DNA of 64,000 nt from Bacillus sp. UNC41MFS5. GTDB taxonomy: Bacteria > Bacillota > Bacilli > Bacillales_B > DSM-18226. The stretch spans positions 471,759 to 535,758 of the forward strand of contig NZ_KK366018.1 of assembly GCF_000686805.1 (NCBI RefSeq), read 5' to 3'. The translations under genes were made by a program, and so were the position numbers. Below the pieces are notes generated by a model, which saw only the letters and a list, made by a program, of their open reading frames with translations, searched no databases and had not been told where the DNA came from. How positions within the stretch are numbered: the stretch's first letter is position 1; each line of letters starts with the position of its first letter. Shown here piece after piece: positions 46,556 through 56,235 of the stretch.

Positions 46556-47083
46556 CTAATTGTGAAATATATTAAAATGGCCGTAATCAACCACTTTGAT
46601 TTTACCTTCTTCGTTTATACCGATATTTTTCCATTTCGGCTTATTCTCTTCGTCCACTATATCACCGGCATGTATTCCGTATTTTTTGAACTTTTCTTTC
46701 ATGCGGAGTACCTTCTCCCTATTTTCCTCGGTATCAGGAACATTTTTCATCTTCTCCATGATAATCCACCCATATCCATGCTCTTTGACTTCAGCAAGGT
46801 ACTTTTTCACGGAAGGGGGGGCAAAATTGTATATTACGTCCTCTACTTTATTGCAATTAATTCCTTCTGCATTAGTGGCAACCTTTAAAGCAAAACCATT
46901 GTTTAAATCAAATACGACTCGGGACATTCCAAAGCCTATTATATTGTAAGAAAGTCCTATATAATGGTTGTAATTCCACCTTGCCCTTCTTTTAAATGTT
47001 TGACTTCCTATTCCTTCTATCCACAATTTAATAAACTTTATATCACTACTAGTCAAAAACATCGCTTTTTCTCCCAAATTCAT
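46556..47083 (-). CDS. Small protein-kinase-fold protein
   Basis: 175 residues. A glycine loop and strand (IGFGMSRVVFDLNNGFALKV, with Lys in ALKVA), a hinge-like GWIIMEKMKNV and a late KNIGINEEGKIKVVDYGHF are the landmarks of a minimal protein-kinase fold. The usual HRD and DFG motifs are not clear: VVDYGH occupies the DFG position and no HxD is obvious. It may be a degenerate kinase. The start at 47083 has GAGGTGGA close by; the Met at residue 8 (after GGGAG) is an alternative. Confidence 0.5.
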   Translation of the reverse strand: MNLGEKAMFLTSSDIKFIKLWIEGIGSQTFKRRARWNYNHYIGLSYNIIGFGMSRVVFDLNNGFALKVATNAEGINCNKVEDVIYNFAPPSVKKYLAEVKEHGYGWIIMEKMKNVPDTEENREKVLRMKEKFKKYGIHAGDIVDEENKPKWKNIGINEEGKIKVVDYGHFNIFHN

Positions 47084-47274
47084 TCCACCTCACTTTTGAA
47101 TTAACTTTAAAGAATAGCCTGATTCCTTGTAGCACAAGGGGCCTTAGTTTTTTTATAAGAATTGGTTCATTAAAATTAACTCTAAGCTAGTTGGACTTAA
47201 TGGAAGTAATCATGGACCAGCCCATTAAACCGTTATCAGCGCACTGCACTCCGATTTATCAGCGTCTGACACAG

Positions 47275-48288
47275 TTAATTAAACTTGTACATGGAATAAT
47301 CCTCAAGGATACACCGAACTATTTTTTGTGCAATGTTTCCTCCCTGTAAAATGGATTCTCTTCCAAGAATGCTATTTATTATTGAACAAGGGGTATCAAC
47401 TAACGTATTTTTTAATAAAATGCTATTTTCAATACTACAATTACGGACAATACATCCATCCTCTATTGCTACATTTGGACCAATAACAGCATCCGTAAGA
47501 TCACATCCATCTCCGATTATCACATTCCCTATTATTTTACAGCCTTCTATACGGGTGTTAGTGCCTACTTTCAACATTCTGGAATCCGTTTCTGCCAAGA
47601 GAAATGAGTTTGCTTCCAGCCATCGATCAAGAGTACCGACATCAAAGATAGGTAGTTTTGTTTTTTCGTAACATACTGTCTGTTTTTGATCAATCAGCCA
47701 TTGAATCGCATCTGTAATTTCGTATTCACCACGTGTTGAAGGGGGAATTTTATAAATAGCTTCAAAAATGCTCGGTTGGAAGACATATGCCCCCATAATA
47801 GCCAAATTACTTTTAGGGTTTGCTGGTTTCTCTTCCAGATTTACTATTTTCCCTTTTTCAATTAATGCAATTCCAAAATCTTGGGGATTAGAAACTTCCC
47901 CTAAAAGAACAGTAGTATTTCCTTCTTCGGAAAGCCTAATTAGATTATCTAGCGGTTCAACAAATAAGTTGTCAGCAAGTAACAGGACAAATGGTTCCTG
48001 TTCAACAAACTTTTGAATAGAACGAATTGCATGTGCGACACCAAGTGGCTCTGTTTGCTCAAAAACCTTTATATTTTGACGGGGATACATGGCGTCTAAG
48101 TGTTCAATAATTTGAGTTTGTGATGGATTGATTACCACCCCAATCTCGTTAACACCTGCATCCCTCAATTTTTCAATACTATGGTCCAGCATGGGGCGGT
48201 TCACTACTGGTAAAAGTGTCTTTGGCGTTGTTAACGTAAATGGAAGCATTCTACTTCCTCGTCCTGCACATAGGAGTATTCCTTTCAA
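47275..48288 (-). CDS. Glucose-1-phosphate thymidylyltransferase-like sugar nucleotidyltransferase
   Basis: About 337 residues in two domains. The N-terminal transferase has GILLCAGRGSRMLPFTLTTP, KTLLPVVNRPMLDHSIEKL, LLLADNLF and GVAHAIRS; the C-terminal left-handed beta helix has VIIGDGCDLTDAVIGPNVAIEDGC. This is the longer RmlA type (StrD-like), which activates a hexose-1-phosphate to dTDP-sugar, though UDP use cannot be excluded. The start is TTG 48288 after GAGGTGA; the open frame to 48345 has no ribosome binding site. It opens the glycan island. Confidence 0.85.
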   Translation of the reverse strand: MKGILLCAGRGSRMLPFTLTTPKTLLPVVNRPMLDHSIEKLRDAGVNEIGVVINPSQTQIIEHLDAMYPRQNIKVFEQTEPLGVAHAIRSIQKFVEQEPFVLLLADNLFVEPLDNLIRLSEEGNTTVLLGEVSNPQDFGIALIEKGKIVNLEEKPANPKSNLAIMGAYVFQPSIFEAIYKIPPSTRGEYEITDAIQWLIDQKQTVCYEKTKLPIFDVGTLDRWLEANSFLLAETDSRMLKVGTNTRIEGCKIIGNVIIGDGCDLTDAVIGPNVAIEDGCIVRNCSIENSILLKNTLVDTPCSIINSILGRESILQGGNIAQKIVRCILEDYSMYKFN

Positions 48289-48656
48289 ATAAATCACCTC
48301 AATTAATAAACCATTCTTTATATAATATGAAAACTTGTACAACATATATAGGCATCTTCAACGATCGAACAAAATTTTTTCCATTAATACATATAAAATC
48401 TTTTCTGTTCTTTATTTAAAGCGGCAACCTGATCACTTTCACACAGTTAATACTGTTGGTAGGTCGTTGTCAGTTACTTATAATGAAATTCTGCATATAT
48501 AGTACAAGAAGGACCAGTAATTCAAAGGATTGGGAATGCTTCTAACAAATGATGTTGTAGCAGTAATGTATAAAAATGAACGGCTAGAAGAACTTCCTAT
48601 TTAAAAGTCCTGAATTGCTGATTTGCAATGAAAAAAATAAGAAAGGATAATGCTGA

Positions 48657-50594
48657 ATGTTTGAAAACGTTTCTATTATTATTCCATTCCAAACAGACAA
48701 TGGACCAAGAGAGGCCGCTTTTAAATGGCTCGTAAAGTATTATTCGATTGTTATGCCTAAAGCGGAAATAGTCATAGGAACAATTAATGAAAATGATGTG
48801 AATAAAGCAAAAGCTGTAAACATGGCCGCAAAAAAAGCAACCAGAGATATATTTGTCATATTGGATGCTGATATTGTTGTTACCCGTGAAATTATAGAGG
48901 AATCAATTAAATTACTTGATAAAGCAGCATGGGTTGTTCCGTTTACCAAGATCTATGATGTTCCTTATGAATTGACTAGAAACCTGTTGAAAACAGAACC
49001 AACAGGACCTATCGATATTAACAAGGAAAAATGCAATAAAGTAAATTGGCTATATAATGGGTTTGCTGGAAAGATTAACATCATTCCTAGAAAGAATTTT
49101 GAAGCAGTAGGAGGGTTTGATGAGCGATTTATAGGTTGGGGAGGGGAAGATGATGCCTTTTCTCATGCAGTTAATACCATTTGTGGTTATTTCGTTAATT
49201 ATAAGGGCTCAATATTTCACTTGTGGCATCCTTCATCCAGCTATCATTCGAATCCGAACAGTAAAGCTAACATTGCTTTGCTGAACCGTTATATTGAAGC
49301 TAGTGGAAATAAGGAAGAAACGATGAGAATTATTAGTGAACGATATCAGCAACAAAGCCTTATCAAACAAACTGAAATAACAAGAAACCCAAAAAGTAAA
49401 ATTTGTTTCTCTATTTTAGTTCATAAAAACCGTGACCTGGTTAAGCAATTGATTGACAATGTAAAGTACTACTGTCCGAATAGTTCCATTGTTTTATTCA
49501 ACGGCGGAAAAGACCCCCATTTGTGTGACGGTCTAGATGTACCGGTTTGCCCAACAAGCAGAAAACTTGAGCGGGGATATACCACCATATATTTTCTTGA
49601 AACAATGGAATGGATGGAAGAGCTGGGAATCGAATATGAATATTTTATTAATCTTGACTCGGATTCCCTTTTTTTCAGACATGGGTATGAAGAATTCGTC
49701 CAAGCACAAATGCAGGGCATAGATTATATGGCCGTGAAGTTAAGGGTACCTGAGAGTGATTGGTACATTGGAAAAGAACTAAAAAAGGACCTGTCAAGAT
49801 GGAAGGAATTATTTGATGTTAATCCTTTTTTAGGTATTTTTAATGTAGGCCAAATCATGAGAAGATCATTTGTAAGAGCATTGCTTCAATCCGATACAAA
49901 TGAAAAACTTAAGAAGGCGCTTCAAGAAACAATCTCTTTCGGTACAGATGAATTCCTCTTTGTAAACATGGCTGTTAAACTAGGATTAAGAGTAAAAAGA
50001 TATCCTAATCAGACAGATTCAAAATTAATTCGTTATCGACCTTATTTTACTCTGGATGAAATAATATACTATATAAATAATATCAAAGAAAGCTGGCTTT
50101 GCCACCCGATCACCTTGGATAAGGAAGACCCCGTAAGAAAGTTAATTCAGCATCTAACAATTAAATATACAACGCAATATAGAACAGAAGATTATCCTTG
50201 GTTTGGAGTTGACATATCACCATCCCTGTTACTTGAAAGCAGTTTTGGCTATAAAGAAATCGTCGTTCGAATAGGGGGGTCCTTAGTGCATTACTGGAAG
50301 GACCCTGATCGTGATGTCTGGAACAAGACTGAAAAATTTGCGAAAGGAATTAAAGGAACACCACTCTTCATAGAGAATAAGGATAAGAATTTTATGGCTG
50401 TTTGTAGTTTAGAGACTGGTGGCATCGCCTATTGGATTCGTAAAAACACAGCTAAAGATTACCAGTGGAAAGGACCCTATCTTATTACTGATGAGGATGC
50501 AGTACCGATTATGCTGCATCAAAAAGAGAATGAAAGATACCTGCTTGTTTGTAGAACAAGCGAAGGGCTAGTTTGTTGGAAAAGTGTAAAATAA
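48657..50594 (+). CDS. Two-domain glycosyltransferase with C-terminal lectin-like domain
   Basis: 645 residues. Residues 1-235 are a GT2-type transferase with a DAD motif (VILDADIV) and the galactosyltransferase-like segment GGFDERFIGWGGEDDAFSHA. Residues about 245-480 are a second GT-A-like domain (FSILVHKNRDLVKQLI ... FINLDSDSLFFRHG, FGTDEFLFVN). The last 140 residues contain tandem motifs, RIGGSLVHYWKDPDRDVW and CSLETGGIAYWIRKN, resembling PLL/propeller-type lectin repeats. It has no signal or membrane segment. It probably adds two sugars or one sugar plus glycan binding. It stands alone on the plus strand, ended by a strong terminator. Confidence 0.75.
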   Translation: MFENVSIIIPFQTDNGPREAAFKWLVKYYSIVMPKAEIVIGTINENDVNKAKAVNMAAKKATRDIFVILDADIVVTREIIEESIKLLDKAAWVVPFTKIYDVPYELTRNLLKTEPTGPIDINKEKCNKVNWLYNGFAGKINIIPRKNFEAVGGFDERFIGWGGEDDAFSHAVNTICGYFVNYKGSIFHLWHPSSSYHSNPNSKANIALLNRYIEASGNKEETMRIISERYQQQSLIKQTEITRNPKSKICFSILVHKNRDLVKQLIDNVKYYCPNSSIVLFNGGKDPHLCDGLDVPVCPTSRKLERGYTTIYFLETMEWMEELGIEYEYFINLDSDSLFFRHGYEEFVQAQMQGIDYMAVKLRVPESDWYIGKELKKDLSRWKELFDVNPFLGIFNVGQIMRRSFVRALLQSDTNEKLKKALQETISFGTDEFLFVNMAVKLGLRVKRYPNQTDSKLIRYRPYFTLDEIIYYINNIKESWLCHPITLDKEDPVRKLIQHLTIKYTTQYRTEDYPWFGVDISPSLLLESSFGYKEIVVRIGGSLVHYWKDPDRDVWNKTEKFAKGIKGTPLFIENKDKNFMAVCSLETGGIAYWIRKNTAKDYQWKGPYLITDEDAVPIMLHQKENERYLLVCRTSEGLVCWKSVK

Positions 50595-50628
50595 GGGTTG
50601 GTCGTAAAGTGAAAATAGTCAAATATAA

Positions 50629-50667
50629 AGAGCCTTTCATCTCGATTGTGTGAAAGGCTCTCTTTTT
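50629..50667 (+). terminator. Terminator of the two-domain glycosyltransferase gene
   Basis: AGAGCCTTTCA (50629-50639) and TGAAAGGCTCT (50651-50661), followed by CTTTTT. Confidence 0.8.
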
Positions 50668-50715
50668 AAACACGAAGTCATTATTTAGTTCCGCAAAGAC
50701 AGGGGAGTCATTCAT

Positions 50716-51615
50716 TTAGTAACGTAACCGACCTTGTTTTTGTAATAAATGGTACATGGCTCCAATCATCCCTGCGTCATTTTGATATTTACAACTTTCA
50801 ACCGGAACTTTAATGTCTCTCCAAGGATAAATCTTGTCAAGTCCATCGTTAATAGAATCGATCAGGCCTGGTTGGGCGCTCACTCCACCACCAATTAAAA
50901 TTTTTTGTGGGTTTAAAGTTGCAACTAAGTTAAAAATTCCATAACTATTGATTTTAATCCAGTCATCAAGTAGTTTTCGTACTAAATTGCTTTTAGCAGC
51001 TTCTTTAAAAACTGTCTCCCCTTTTATGTTTTCGAATTCACCAATACCCTTCAGATTTTTATAAGAATGAATTAAAGCAGAAGTAGAACCTGTGTGATTC
51101 CATAAATCATAGTAATCCTTTCCAGTTTGGGTAATTATAAAACCAATTTCCCCGCCTCTAAAACTGTGACCATTCAAAATTTTCCCGTCAACAAAGATTC
51201 CCCCAGCAATACCAGTGCCAATTACTACACAAATAAAATCGGTACAATTTTTTGCGTTACCACTTATTTTTTCTGCTAATGCAGCGCAGTTCCCATCATT
51301 TTCAATTTCAACTTGCAGGGAAAACCTTTTTTCCAAAAATTTTTTAAGATTCTGGTTATCTAATGCTGTAATAGCACCCCCTCGTTCGGAATAACCTGTT
51401 TTGGGATTAATAAATCCTGGTAAACTAATAGCAACACCACTTAAATCATTATTTTTTTTGTACAGTTTAATGGTCTCTACCATATCTTTTAAAAATATAT
51501 CTAGATCATTGTTCATGGTTTTGTAGCTATCTTTGGAAAGAATAGTTCCATTCTCTAATAAGAGTCCATGCTTTATTTTTGACCCACCTATATCAAAAGA
51601 AAGATATTTTTTCAT
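50716..51615 (-). CDS. ROK-family sugar kinase
   Basis: 299 residues: LSFDIGGSKIKHGLLLENG (ATP loop 1), VAISLPGFINPKTG, EIENDGNCAALAEK with the catalytic Asp, VVIGTGIAGGIFVDGKILNGHSFRGGEIG and ILIGGGVSAQPG. The ROK zinc motif (CXCGXXGC) is absent after GGEIGF, as in bglK-like members, so it may use a different hexose or a glucoside. It could supply sugar-6-phosphate to the surrounding nucleotide-sugar genes. GGGGGAG precedes the start. Confidence 0.85.
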   Translation of the reverse strand: MKKYLSFDIGGSKIKHGLLLENGTILSKDSYKTMNNDLDIFLKDMVETIKLYKKNNDLSGVAISLPGFINPKTGYSERGGAITALDNQNLKKFLEKRFSLQVEIENDGNCAALAEKISGNAKNCTDFICVVIGTGIAGGIFVDGKILNGHSFRGGEIGFIITQTGKDYYDLWNHTGSTSALIHSYKNLKGIGEFENIKGETVFKEAAKSNLVRKLLDDWIKINSYGIFNLVATLNPQKILIGGGVSAQPGLIDSINDGLDKIYPWRDIKVPVESCKYQNDAGMIGAMYHLLQKQGRLRY

Positions 51616-51783
51616 TTAACTCCCCCTTGTAACGCGTTGCTTTTTTTAGTAAAAACTTAATTTCATACTTTCTTTAATTGAAATCCATTAATCGTAATAA
51701 GGGACATGATTTTAATGGTACCGTTTTGATAAAAATGTATGGTCCATTTATTGATTCTATCCACATCTTGGATAGTTTTATGG

Positions 51784-52215
51784 CTAACGTACCATAATAA
51801 TGGTTCCTTCATCAGAAGTCGGTTTCTCGAATTCTTTGTATATTTGCTTTAGATAATTTTTAGATAGCCGATTTTGCGCTTTGTTACGTTCTTTACAAGT
51901 TTCATAGTCAGTGTCAACATAGTAAATTTCCAAAGTAAGCCCAAATTCTTTAGCGACCTGTATCCATCTTTTACGACGTTCTTTGGTTCTGTTTGTCGTA
52001 TCAACAATCACTTTATGACCACTTTTAAGTAATGACCTGACCATAAGTTCAGCGGTTCCCCAAACGACTGGTTCAGCCTCTACTTTATAATTTTGCCCAT
52101 GTAAAGCAAGCCTGATATCATCAAGAGATACACGTACCCATCCTTGCTTCTGAAACAATTTAGCGTATGTTGATTTTCCGCTTAGTGGCATCCCGCACAT
52201 AATCCCCAGTTTCAC
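51784..52215 (-). CDS. P-loop kinase, polynucleotide-kinase/zeta-like (143 aa)
   Basis: Walker A GMPLSGKST near residue 8, then VRVSLDDIRLALHG, KVIVDTTNRTKERRKRWIQVAKEFG and an Arg-rich lid (CKERNKAQNRLSKNYL). This is the AAA_33/polynucleotide-kinase 3-domain pattern, phosphorylating a nucleotide, sugar or RNA end; the substrate is unknown. It lies inside the glycan island and is transcribed with the ROK gene orientation but 168 bases away. Confidence 0.8.
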   Translation of the reverse strand: MKLGIMCGMPLSGKSTYAKLFQKQGWVRVSLDDIRLALHGQNYKVEAEPVVWGTAELMVRSLLKSGHKVIVDTTNRTKERRKRWIQVAKEFGLTLEIYYVDTDYETCKERNKAQNRLSKNYLKQIYKEFEKPTSDEGTIIMVR

Positions 52216-52377
52216 TTACATCTCTCCCCAAAAAATTTGCACCTGCATGCTACATATCGCCAATAAAACCCCAGTAAATTAGTATGAAGTGCTTGTACTT
52301 CATGTAATGCGAAAGAATGTTGTTTTGAAAGGGACAAATTAACTGTAAAGAATATACAATAAAATATTTTGGTATGA

Positions 52378-52545
52378 TCATATAAAGTTAAAGATCACAA
52401 TATCGTCCATCAAACCCATACCTATCTGAATTTAAAAGGGGAACGCTTCGTTGGGGATGTTGACAAATGCAGCGATCCCTTTTTCTTGTTGCGCAAACTG
52501 AACGTTAGTTATACTTCTTGGGATTTTAATAAAGGCGTGTTCTAG
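52378..52545 (+). pseudogene. Possible gene remnant (55 codons, no start)
   Basis: Between two minus-strand genes a plus-strand frame without any start codon reads HNIVHQTHTYLNLKGERFVG then DVDKCSDPFFLLRKLNV and SYTSWDFNKGVF before TAG. The composition is protein-like (aromatic and charged residues well mixed), so it may be the tail of a lost gene. I do not recognise it. The rest of 52216-52590 shows nothing else. Confidence 0.25.
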
Positions 52546-52590
52546 CCATTCATTTTATTCCAACTTAACCTTTGCGTAAAAAGATAGCAG

Positions 52591-53964
52591 CTATACTCTT
52601 CGACAATGTTTCTCTATCTCCTCCCAACTTAACAGAAGCCGATCAATGTCTTCCTCAATGAGCTCTCTTCCTCTTTGAACCTCAATTAATTCAACATCAG
52701 TAATGGCCTTAATGGCATGCTTCGCGCCCATCGGTATCTTTAAAACATCACCGGCTTTTATTTGGATAATATCTCCATCCAAGGCGAATTCTCCTACTCC
52801 TGAAATAATCGTCCATACTTCACTTCTCTTTTTGTGGGTTTGATAACTTAAATTTTTACCTGAATGGATCCTAATTTTTTTGGTAAGTACGCTATCTTCC
52901 TTTTCATAAGAAGTGTAATCCAATACCTTGTACCAGCCCCAACGCCTTTCTTCATACATGGGTCTTTCATTGTTGTTTTCTGTGAATTGTTTGATTCTTG
53001 GACTTGCTTGTTTCTCGGACACAAGGATACCATCAGGGCTTGCGGCCACCACTACATTTGATAGGCCTAAAATCGTAATTGGAAGATTCAATTCATTTAT
53101 TAAATGAGTGTTTTTTGAGTCTTGACTAATGAATCCCTTTCCTAAAACGTTTGTATCGAGCTGTTCCGTTAATGAGTTCCAAGTGCCTAAATCCTTCCAT
53201 TTGCCGGTATAAGGAACAACGATCAAACTCCCTGTTTTCTCAACTACTTTATAATCAAAGCTGGTCTTTGGTAATTTCTCGAATATGTCAATCATTTTAT
53301 GGTACTCTAACGGCCATTTTTCATTCGAGATGACAGAAATCATATGCTTTAGCTTAAAAGCAAACACTCCACAGTTCCACAAGGCATTTTGTTCGATCAA
53401 TTCTTCCGCCAGTTTCAGATTGGGCTTTTCTATAAAACGATCTACATGCAGATAGTTTACTTCTGCCCTCCCTTGATTTTTCGGTATGATATATCCGAAT
53501 CTTTCATCCGGTTGTGTCGGGCGTACACCCAGTAAGGCTAAGTCCGTGCCAGTTTCATTGATTATTGACTCAAGTTCTTTAATGCGGTGGAAGAACTCCT
53601 CTTCCACGAATTGATCCACAGGTATCACACAGATTACTTCTTCTAAATCGACCTTTACTTTGGAATACAAATAACTGCAGGCTAAAGCAATGGCAGGAAA
53701 TGTATCGCGGCGGCTGGGTTCGGTAATTAAGGGAATATTGGGGCCTAATTGATTTTGAATAATATCCACTTGTGCTCTGCTGGCTGCAATAAAACACAAA
53801 TCCGCTAATTTAACAGACTTTAATTGTGTCCACATCCTTTGGGCCATAGATTGCAGCTCATTTTTAGGGTTGCGAAGTATCTTCAGGAACTGTTTGGATC
53901 TTGAATCATTTGATAACGGCCATAATCTTTTTCCCGATCCCCCTGATAATACAATAATCTTCAT
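52591..53964 (-). CDS. Mannose-1-phosphate guanylyltransferase / mannose-6-phosphate isomerase type protein
   Basis: 457 residues, the fused ManC/AlgA layout. The N-terminal nucleotidyltransferase has IIVLSGGSGKRLWPLSNDSR, FIEKPNLKLAEELIEQ, LWNCGVFAFK and VPYTGKWKDLGTWNSL; the C-terminal type II isomerase cupin has LSYQTHKKRSEVWTIISGVGEF and IPMGAKHAIKA with the metal His residues. It would make GDP-mannose. FLKIL in place of the usual PKQF-LXL neighbourhood (SKQFLKIL) is normal. Divergent from the operon at 54.3 kb. Confidence 0.9.
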   Translation of the reverse strand: MKIIVLSGGSGKRLWPLSNDSRSKQFLKILRNPKNELQSMAQRMWTQLKSVKLADLCFIAASRAQVDIIQNQLGPNIPLITEPSRRDTFPAIALACSYLYSKVKVDLEEVICVIPVDQFVEEEFFHRIKELESIINETGTDLALLGVRPTQPDERFGYIIPKNQGRAEVNYLHVDRFIEKPNLKLAEELIEQNALWNCGVFAFKLKHMISVISNEKWPLEYHKMIDIFEKLPKTSFDYKVVEKTGSLIVVPYTGKWKDLGTWNSLTEQLDTNVLGKGFISQDSKNTHLINELNLPITILGLSNVVVAASPDGILVSEKQASPRIKQFTENNNERPMYEERRWGWYKVLDYTSYEKEDSVLTKKIRIHSGKNLSYQTHKKRSEVWTIISGVGEFALDGDIIQIKAGDVLKIPMGAKHAIKAITDVELIEVQRGRELIEEDIDRLLLSWEEIEKHCRRV

Positions 53965-54286
53965 CTATTAAGAATCATCCTTTACATTAGTAGTTTTACA
54001 AAGATGTTCAAGATAATTACTCGATGTGCATGTCCATCCCTTAAATATTCATATGCAGATCATAAAGATAACGCATGGATGGGTATCTATTTCTATTAAA
54101 AAAACTTCTGTATACCCAAAGCACAATTTTATTTTATAGGTTTTTAGATTATATCCTCTCTACAGGTTTTGTCATACTATATACAAGCATGAACCTAACA
54201 CTGCGGGCACTTCCGTGAGAAAACAAACATTGTCCTCTTCCAGTAAAGGTTCGTCGATCAATTAATTGTTAGGAGGAATTCTTTAC

Positions 54287-55414
54287 ATGGGATTTAATTC
54301 ACTTGAAAATATAAGGGTGTTGGTCATAGATGATTGTATTCCGGCACCTGAATTAGGATGGGGTTATCCTAGAAGCAATCTTGTCTTGGATTGCCTTGTC
54401 GACATGGGTTGTGAGGTATCTCTATTACCCTTGCAAAATCCCAAGAAAATACAACCACATACTGATCTTTTACAACAGAAGGGAATAAAAATTAAAACTT
54501 CTGACAGGAACAACTTAAAGCAATTTTTTCTCAAAAAAAAGGATCGTTATGATGTGATTTGGATCAGCCGTCCCCTCAATATGAGTCAAACCATTGATAT
54601 GATAAGGAAAGTCAATCCTTCACAAAAAGTGATCTATGATTCAGAAACCTTTTCTCCGGCCCGGGAAATCCTTCGGAGGAAATTGTATGGAAAAAACCTA
54701 AGCGAGGATAAGATAAAATCCATCATTCAATGGGAACTGGATCTAATGAGCAAAGCCGATATGGTTGTGGCTGTATCCGATCGGGAAAGAAAAACGATCA
54801 AAAATTTTGGGATTAAGCCCGTAAAAACGCTCAGTTTTTCGATGGATACCAATCCAACTTCAAGTCCCTTTAAAGAGCGAGAGGATATTCTTTTTGTTGG
54901 GGCGTTTCTTGATTCACCATCACCAAATGAAGATTCAATCCTCTATTTTGTAAACGAGATTTATCCTAAAGTTTATGAAGCACTTGGCGCAAAGTTATGG
55001 ATTGTGGGGACTGGTTCAGATAATATTCATTCGATCAAGAAATTGGCTTCCGACAATATCGTAGTTGGCGGGAAAATGGAAGACCTGTGGGATGTATACA
55101 ACCGCTCTAAAGTATTTGTTGTTCCAACAAGATACGCATCGGGAATCCCCCTGAAATTGATTGGAAGTCTTGCCCATGGCCTGCCTAGCGTGGTGACTCC
55201 CTTAATAGCCGATCAGCTTGAACTAAATGAAAATACTTTGTTGATTGGTGCAGATCCGGAGGATTTTGCCCAAAAAGTTATTCAATGTTATACCGATGAG
55301 AAAACGTGGATGGGACTAAGAGAAAATGGCTTGCAATATATCAAAAATGAGTTTCAACTGCAAAAGTTTAAACAAGATTTAATCAAAATCATGCAAGGGA
55401 TTAGAGAAACCTAG
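54287..55414 (+). CDS. Glycosyltransferase family 4-like
   Basis: About 375 residues of GT-B type. The N-terminal part has VLVIDDCIPAPELGWGYPRS; the central ILFVGAFLDSPSPNEDSILYFV starts the C-terminal donor domain; VPTRYASGIPLKLIGSLAHGLPSVVTPL is the donor-binding E/P-containing region (GT4 normally has a Glu where LK appears). ATG 54287 follows AGGAGG; the longer frame from TTG 54266 includes the ribosome binding site. First gene of a plus-strand operon leading into CDP-sugar synthesis. Confidence 0.85.
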   Translation: MGFNSLENIRVLVIDDCIPAPELGWGYPRSNLVLDCLVDMGCEVSLLPLQNPKKIQPHTDLLQQKGIKIKTSDRNNLKQFFLKKKDRYDVIWISRPLNMSQTIDMIRKVNPSQKVIYDSETFSPAREILRRKLYGKNLSEDKIKSIIQWELDLMSKADMVVAVSDRERKTIKNFGIKPVKTLSFSMDTNPTSSPFKEREDILFVGAFLDSPSPNEDSILYFVNEIYPKVYEALGAKLWIVGTGSDNIHSIKKLASDNIVVGGKMEDLWDVYNRSKVFVVPTRYASGIPLKLIGSLAHGLPSVVTPLIADQLELNENTLLIGADPEDFAQKVIQCYTDEKTWMGLRENGLQYIKNEFQLQKFKQDLIKIMQGIRET

Positions 55415-55449
55415 AATAGCGTCTCTTATGCCCAGCTAGGAGGTTTTTT

Positions 55450-56235
55450 ATGAAGGTTGTCATATTGGCTGGGGGCTTCGGCACAAGGATAAGCGAAGAA
55501 ACCATACTAAAACCAAAGCCAATGATTGAAATTGGTGATAAACCAATATTATGGCATATCATGAACCTATATTCATCCTATGGTTTTCATGATTTTATCA
55601 TCTGTTTGGGATATAAAGGGGATCAAATCAAGAAATACTTCTCCGATTATTTTTTGTCCCATGCGGATGTTACGTTTCATCTTCAAGAACAAAAAATATC
55701 GATTCATCAGCAAAACGTAGAGCCTTGGAATGTTACGCTTGTAGATACCGGCCTCCATACGATGACAGGCGGCAGGATCAAGAGGATACAGAAATATATC
55801 GGAAATAATCCATTTATGGTGACATACGGGGACGGTCTCTCTGATATTAATATCCAGCAATTAGTGGACACTCATCGCACCCATGAAAAAATAGCAACGG
55901 TAACCGCCGTTCAGCCAGCTGGCCGTTTTGGCAATTTAAATATCTCGGAGGATGGTTCGGTCTCGGAATTTGTGGAAAAACCGAAAGGTGACGGGCAATG
56001 GGTTAATGGAGGTTTTTTCGTGATGCAGCCAGAATTTTTTGATTATTTAGCCGGTGACGATGTGGTATTGGAGAAAGAACCGCTTGAAACCCTATCCGAG
56101 AATGGGCAGCTTGTGGCGTACAAGCATTCTGGCTTTTGGCAACCCATGGATACTCTTCGGGATAAGAATCATTTATCTGAATTATGGAATTCCAATCAAG
56201 CGCCTTGGAGAAAGGTGATCGATCAAAGTGAATAA
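55450..56235 (+). CDS. rfbF: Glucose-1-phosphate cytidylyltransferase
   Basis: 261 residues: KVVILAGGFGTRISEETILKPKPMIEIG, LVDTGLHTMTGGRIKR, FMVTYGDGLSDINI, FVEKPKGDGQWVNGGFFV and HSGFWQPMDTLRDK are diagnostic of RfbF/DdhA. It makes CDP-glucose from CTP and glucose-1-phosphate. AGGAGG precedes the ATG. The stop overlaps the next gene by 8 bases. Confidence 0.95.
   Translation: MKVVILAGGFGTRISEETILKPKPMIEIGDKPILWHIMNLYSSYGFHDFIICLGYKGDQIKKYFSDYFLSHADVTFHLQEQKISIHQQNVEPWNVTLVDTGLHTMTGGRIKRIQKYIGNNPFMVTYGDGLSDINIQQLVDTHRTHEKIATVTAVQPAGRFGNLNISEDGSVSEFVEKPKGDGQWVNGGFFVMQPEFFDYLAGDDVVLEKEPLETLSENGQLVAYKHSGFWQPMDTLRDKNHLSELWNSNQAPWRKVIDQSE

Noticed and set aside
48540..48604. 22-codon frame upstream of the two-domain glycosyltransferase
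   Set aside because: Too short, poor ribosome binding site and no recognisable pattern.
54170..54190. Sporulation sigma-factor promoter (CATACTATA) upstream of the glycan operon
   Set aside because: The -10 resembles SigK/SigE but no matching -35 is at the right distance, so I do not annotate it.
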